A stretch of DNA of 64,000 nt from NCBI GenBank assembly GCA_009841045.1, contig VXMO01000002.1, positions 1 to 64,000 of the forward strand, in the 5' to 3' direction. A program made the translations under genes and the position numbers. Below are positions 60,455 through 64,000 of the stretch, one piece after another (within the stretch, counting starts at the first letter, position 1; each line of letters begins with the position of its first letter). The notes below the pieces were generated by a model. It was not told the origin of the DNA. It saw only the letters and a program-made list of their open reading frames with translations, and did not search any database. This DNA is from Dehalococcoidia bacterium (GTDB lineage: Bacteria > Chloroflexota > Dehalococcoidia > UBA6926).

Positions 60455-61767
60455 AAGTCGGAGTTATTGGTGGGGGTGTAGGCGGCCTTGCCGCGGGCTA
60501 TGAGTTCGCCAAGGCCGGTCATACCGTGGAATTGTTCGAACGCGCGCCGTTCTTGGGCGGACTTGCGTCCACGTTCGACGTTGGTGGCGGGCGGTTGGAG
60601 CGCTTTTACCATCACCTCTTCCTGTCCGATGTCACGATTATCGGCCTGCTGGATGAGCTTGGCCTGAAAGACCGCCTCATCTGGGAGGACTCGAAGGTCG
60701 GCTATTTTACACACGGCCGTATATACCCGTTCGCCACGGCGACGGATCTTTTGCGATTCAATCCCGTAAGCTTCATCGACCGCATCCGCATGGGCTTGGT
60801 GACGCTCTACATCCAGCGCATCAAGAACTGGAAGAGGCTGGAAGACACGACCGCCGCCGCGTTCATGCGCAAATGGGCCGGGCGGCGCAACTACGAAGAG
60901 ATCTGGGAGCCGCTGCTTCGCGGCAAGTTCGGGCGCTATGCCGAGCAGATCGCCATGCCGTGGATGTGGAGCAAGTTCGCCACGCGCGTTGCCTCCCGCA
61001 AGAGCCTGCTTGGCCGCGAGCAGCTTGGCTATATCGAGGGCAGTTGGCAGGTGCTGATTGACGCCCTTGAGCAGCGCATCACGGAGATGGGCAGCGAAGT
61101 GCGAACGGGAGTTGGCGTGTCCCGCATCGAAACCACGGACAACCATGTAACGGGGTTAACGATTGCCGATTCAGACGGCACCGAGGAAAAGCGCGACTAT
61201 GATGCCGTGCTCGCCACCGTACCCAGTTTCCTGCTGCCCCGCCTCGTGGACCTACCCGAGGACTATCTCAGCAAGGTCAGCACAATCGACTACGAAGGTG
61301 CGATCGCCGTGATCTGGGTGATGAATCGTAGCCTCTCGCCCATCTATTGGCTCAACATCGCGGATGCCGATATTCCATTCCTGCTCGCGCTGGAGCAGAC
61401 CAACCTCGTCCCGCCGTCCGTCTACGGCGGCAAGCACATCCTCTACACGGCGGACTATGTGACGCCGGACGACCATCGCTGGGGACTGTCAGACGATGAA
61501 CTCATTGAGAGCTACGTCGAGCACCTGCGCAAGATTAATCCTGAATTCGACCTGTCATGGGTGGAGCGGACATACGTCCACCGCGAGGGCGCGGCGCAGC
61601 CCATCATGACCACGCATTTCAGCGACAAGATACCGCCCAACAAGACGCCCGTCGACGGCCTCTGGCTCGCGGCCATGAGCCAGATCTACCCGGAGGATCG
61701 GGGAACCAACTACAGCATCCGCCAGGGTCAGGACGTTGCCCGCGCCATGATGGCGGAGGCGGACTAA
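60451..61767 (+). CDS. FAD-dependent oxidoreductase of the protoporphyrinogen oxidase/UGM-like type
   Basis: 438 residues. The dinucleotide-binding start MKVGVIGGGVGGLAAGYEFAKAG (part: VIGGGVGGLAAGYE) is followed by the E-R-P-LGG FAD motif (LFERAPFLGGLAS), a substrate domain with KFGRYAEQIAMPWMWSK, and the closing GLWLAAMSQIYPEDRGTNYS. Relatives are phytoene-desaturase-like flavoproteins often found beside glycan and polyprenol genes. Here the stop/start overlap with the flippase gene argues that it modifies a lipid or sugar carrier of the same pathway. Its substrate is not known. The ATG at 60451 is fixed by the nucleotide-binding motif; frame upstream is inside the flippase gene. Confidence 0.87.
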   Translation: MKVGVIGGGVGGLAAGYEFAKAGHTVELFERAPFLGGLASTFDVGGGRLERFYHHLFLSDVTIIGLLDELGLKDRLIWEDSKVGYFTHGRIYPFATATDLLRFNPVSFIDRIRMGLVTLYIQRIKNWKRLEDTTAAAFMRKWAGRRNYEEIWEPLLRGKFGRYAEQIAMPWMWSKFATRVASRKSLLGREQLGYIEGSWQVLIDALEQRITEMGSEVRTGVGVSRIETTDNHVTGLTIADSDGTEEKRDYDAVLATVPSFLLPRLVDLPEDYLSKVSTIDYEGAIAVIWVMNRSLSPIYWLNIADADIPFLLALEQTNLVPPSVYGGKHILYTADYVTPDDHRWGLSDDELIESYVEHLRKINPEFDLSWVERTYVHREGAAQPIMTTHFSDKIPPNKTPVDGLWLAAMSQIYPEDRGTNYSIRQGQDVARAMMAEAD

Positions 61768-62225
61768 CGCACCTTGAAGTTGGTTTCCACCTCCACGCAG
61801 GAGCCGCGTGGCAGGGATCCCATGCCGATGGCGTTGCGCGCGTGTCGTCCCGCGTCGCCCAGAACGGCAACAAGCAGGTCCGACGCCCCGTTCGCGACGA
61901 TCGAGTGCTGATCGAAATCGGGCACGGCATTCACAAAAACAGTTATCCGCGTCACCGACTCAATGGCATCAAGCCCACCATCAAGCGCGTTTTCCACTGC
62001 TGAAAGCGCATTGAGCGTCGCGATGCGAGCCGCCTCTGTCGCCTGCTCAACCGTCACGTCCGCGCCAACCTTGCCGGGTGAAATCAGCTCGCCGTCTTGC
62101 GTCGGAAGTTGTCCGGCCACGTAAAGGGTATTGTGGACACGATTGGCGGGTGTGTAGTTGCCGCCGGGTGTGGCGGGTGGAGGAAGAGTGATTCCGAGTT
62201 CCTTTAGTCGATCCGCTACTGTCAT
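61764..62225 (-). CDS. RidA-family (YjgF) imine deaminase-like protein
   Basis: 153 residues, the longer TdcF/Rid subgroup (IPR013813-like) with MTVADRLKELGITLPPP at the start, NTLYVAGQLPTQDGE, ATLNALSAVENAL and GSLPRGSCVEVETNFKV at the end. The Arg that salt-bridges the substrate carboxylate in canonical RidA corresponds to the RI-VF-NAV-DF region, which reads RITVFVNAVPDF. Members hydrolyse reactive enamines/imines from PLP enzymes. The start at 62225 overlaps the stop of the upstream methyltransferase by 4 bp; its stop overlaps the end of the FAD oxidoreductase gene by 4 bp, tail to tail. Confidence 0.9.
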   Translation of the reverse strand: MTVADRLKELGITLPPPATPGGNYTPANRVHNTLYVAGQLPTQDGELISPGKVGADVTVEQATEAARIATLNALSAVENALDGGLDAIESVTRITVFVNAVPDFDQHSIVANGASDLLVAVLGDAGRHARNAIGMGSLPRGSCVEVETNFKVR

Positions 62226-63511
62226 TGCTGCGTGCCTCCTGTATTGATCTCTTCCGTCTCCGGTCGCTGCGTCACCGGCCAAATGGAATCCAGTTCAGAG
62301 TACTGCGGATAGCGCCCGGCGAGCAGCGGCATATGGTCGGGTGTCAGCAGGACGGGCGGGAGATCGTCCAAGCCGCCGCGCGCGCGGCTGATGACAATCT
62401 CATCAGCACCAAACGGCTCGCCCGCCTCTGTGCCCGTGCTGTGGATGAGGACGCCGAACCCGCCGAACCCGCTCGGCTTGGTGAGTTCAAGTATCGCCAT
62501 GCGATTGGCCATAACGTCCTGCGGCGGTAGATCTAGCTCGCGCAGCGCGTCAATGAACGCCTGCGAGCCGAGTTTCTTGAGATACCGCTGCTGCGTCAAC
62601 AAACCCTCTGTCCATAGTCCCGCCGCCTCCCCGGCCCATGCCAGCGACGTGAAATCCACGTGCGCCGTGATGTCCTGCCTGCCTAGCCGGATATAGGGGT
62701 TAGTGGAGGACGTGTGGTGGTGGTAGCAGAGCAGGGTGCCCTCCCGCCGTGAGCCGTCATACAGCGTGGCGGCAGGATAGCCGTAATCGATGGTGAAGAC
62801 GAACCCTCTCCGCAGCCGGGACGCGGTCTCCGTGAGATGTGCCGGGCCGCCAAGGTCGATTTCCGCCTTGCTGCCATTCGGCAGCGTCACATCCAACTTC
62901 CTCAACCGTTCCGCCAACGCTGGCGTCGACGGCTGCGCAATCGTCTCGATGAATCCCCCGTCCGTCGCGTCGACGAGCAGCTCATAGAGCGTTTCACCCT
63001 GTTGAATCACACGGTGGCGAGGCATGGCGTCATACAACTCATTCGAGATAATCACACCGGCCTCAATCTCGTCCGGGGACGTGTTACCGTTCCAACTGAT
63101 GGCAATTCCCGTGTTGCCGTCCTGTGGCGCCGTCACACGCCCAGTCCGCCCAAACTCTACGATCCGATAATCGACAGCCCTGCAGAAATCTGCCGCCAAG
63201 TGTTGGGTGTAGTTGAAAACATCCTGAGCGAGACGCCCCTTGCCGCCGCCCTCTTCAACAACGGTGAACGACTCCGGCTGGCCCAGCAGCTCCCAGCAGC
63301 GCTCAAGCTGCAAGGCGAGCAACGCCCCAAACGCCGGGTGAGTGGCGGGCGCAGTATAAAAGTCCCCCGCTGGCCCAATACGCTCGTCGAGGCTGCTGTA
63401 GTAGCCGCCGTCGAGGTCATAGAGGACGACGCGCATGAAATCGGCGAAGGGGATAGGACCCCTTCGCCGTATTTCGTCTCTAAGCCGGGCCTCCAGCGTC
63501 TGCCGGGCCAT
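62222..63511 (-). CDS. SAM-dependent methyltransferase, MidA/NDUFAF7 family
   Basis: 429 residues. Family hallmarks: IPFADFMRVVLYDLDGGYYSS at the start, GPAGDFYTAPATHPAFG, the SAM-binding VVEEGGGKGRLAQD, and a late FTIDYGYPAATLY and THVDF-like region (TAHVDFTSLA). In mitochondria NDUFAF7 methylates an arginine of the NuoD homologue NDUFS2 during complex I assembly. A matching role with the nuoD in this window is an attractive inference; bacterial members are untested. The ATG overlaps nothing upstream and is 20 bp after the ferredoxin-oxidoreductase gene. Overlaps ridA by 4 bp. Confidence 0.9.
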   Translation of the reverse strand: MARQTLEARLRDEIRRRGPIPFADFMRVVLYDLDGGYYSSLDERIGPAGDFYTAPATHPAFGALLALQLERCWELLGQPESFTVVEEGGGKGRLAQDVFNYTQHLAADFCRAVDYRIVEFGRTGRVTAPQDGNTGIAISWNGNTSPDEIEAGVIISNELYDAMPRHRVIQQGETLYELLVDATDGGFIETIAQPSTPALAERLRKLDVTLPNGSKAEIDLGGPAHLTETASRLRRGFVFTIDYGYPAATLYDGSRREGTLLCYHHHTSSTNPYIRLGRQDITAHVDFTSLAWAGEAAGLWTEGLLTQQRYLKKLGSQAFIDALRELDLPPQDVMANRMAILELTKPSGFGGFGVLIHSTGTEAGEPFGADEIVISRARGGLDDLPPVLLTPDHMPLLAGRYPQYSELDSIWPVTQRPETEEINTGGTQQ

Positions 63512-63531
63512 GGGCGTATGTGTTTCCGTGT

Positions 63532-64000
63532 CTACTGGATTGCGAACGACTCAATCATCTGGTCGACGTCCCGTGAGCGCAGTCGGGAATTCAGGCTGGC
63601 GTAACGCTCATCCAGAGGCTCGGGGTTGTCCGCCGCGTATAGGACACCGAGCGGGATACCCGGATCCTGCGCAATCCTCAGTGCCTCCCTGAAGTCCGTC
63701 GGATCATGGCTCTCCGGGACGTCATACGTCAGTGGATCGATGCCCTTCTTGGCGTTGCCTCGAAGGACATCGTAGTTGTCGTTATAGGTGGTGCAGGGGG
63801 ACTGTACGTGGACGATCGAGAAGCCCGGGTAGTCCATGCCTTCTCGAATCATCTGCGCCATCTCGCGCGGCTTGCTGGAGAATGCCGATGCGACAAACGA
63901 CGCGCCCAGTGACAGGTAGTACTGGAACGGCTTGACCTCTCCCTCGATCTTTCCGCCGGGCGTGGTGCTGGTCACGACACCGAACTGCGTCGTGGGGGAG
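63532..64000 (-). CDS. 2-oxoacid:ferredoxin oxidoreductase beta subunit, truncated by the window end
   Basis: The frame runs from the window edge to a stop at 63532; about 156 C-terminal residues are seen. SPTTQFGVVTSTTPGGKIEG at the right end (quoted in part: SPTTQFG) and FSIVHVQSPCTTYND match the C-terminal half of KorB/PorB-type beta subunits. The family decarboxylates 2-oxoacids with thiamine diphosphate and reduces ferredoxin. The ThDP-binding residues lie outside the window. It heads a leftward group with the MidA-like and RidA genes. Reduced ferredoxin could feed the NADH-module-less complex I. Confidence 0.9.
   Translation of the reverse strand, partial: SPTTQFGVVTSTTPGGKIEGEVKPFQYYLSLGASFVASAFSSKPREMAQMIREGMDYPGFSIVHVQSPCTTYNDNYDVLRGNAKKGIDPLTYDVPESHDPTDFREALRIAQDPGIPLGVLYAADNPEPLDERYASLNSRLRSRDVDQMIESFAIQ

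Overview
The window looks like a chromosomal segment of a bacterium of the phylum Chloroflexota, perhaps the Dehalococcoidia/SAR202 side. This is inferred from gene content, not from a marker search. The pointers are a complex I operon without nuoE, nuoF and nuoG, a DUF2298 (YYY) protein next to an Agl23-like (TIGR03663) protein, an exonuclease-DinG fusion helicase, a Gram-positive-type GAAC-N4-GTTC SOS box, high GC, and frequent stop/start overlaps. No rRNA, tRNA or CRISPR was recognised.

The left end (1-9.6 kb) looks accessory. A replication-relaxation-like protein runs off the edge. It is followed by an AT-richer 395-residue protein with nuclease-like motifs and then a tight leftward operon of five small genes: three diverged copies of one helix-turn-helix module, one Xre-type regulator and a 64-residue protein. 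Divergent from it is a mutagenesis operon of imuB-like Y-family protein, error-prone dnaE2 and an SRAP/YedK-type DNA-protein crosslink factor. An almost ideal SOS box sits between the -35 and -10 of its promoter. No imuA is present.

From 9.7 to 17.6 kb lie three leftward envelope genes (a subtilisin lipoprotein carrying seven RCC1-like repeats, a membrane protein with a large outside domain, and a lipoprotein with PPC-like repeats) and a divergent histidine kinase/response regulator pair. From 17.9 to 19.1 kb is the wreck of a type I restriction-modification locus (hsdS and hsdM fragments) with an intact hicA-hicB pair inside it.

From 19.5 to 24 kb a repair-like operon couples a PHP phosphoesterase, an exonuclease-DinG helicase and an OGG1-type glycosylase. 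It ends tail-to-tail with a CCA-adding enzyme. Next come a redox pair (glutaredoxin, thioredoxin-like), a MacAB-type efflux operon, hisC-hisB, a leftward purC/purS group, two Yip1-like membrane proteins and a split Tat translocase (tatA rightward, tatB-tatC leftward).

From 37 to 48 kb is respiratory complex I in the order nuoM, then A-B-C-D-H-I-J-K-L-N. NuoI has an unusual 3 x 45-residue repeat tail. A strong promoter with an embedded inverted repeat precedes nuoA. A tandem HicB-like protein closes the run.

From 48 to 64 kb follow an aldo/keto reductase, birA, a VTT membrane protein, hisG and hisD with a phospholipase-C-like gene between them, ftsY, and a four-gene surface-glycan/lipid set (YYY protein, Agl23-like protein, flippase-like protein, FAD oxidoreductase). 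The window ends with leftward RidA, MidA-like methyltransferase and a truncated 2-oxoacid:ferredoxin oxidoreductase beta subunit.
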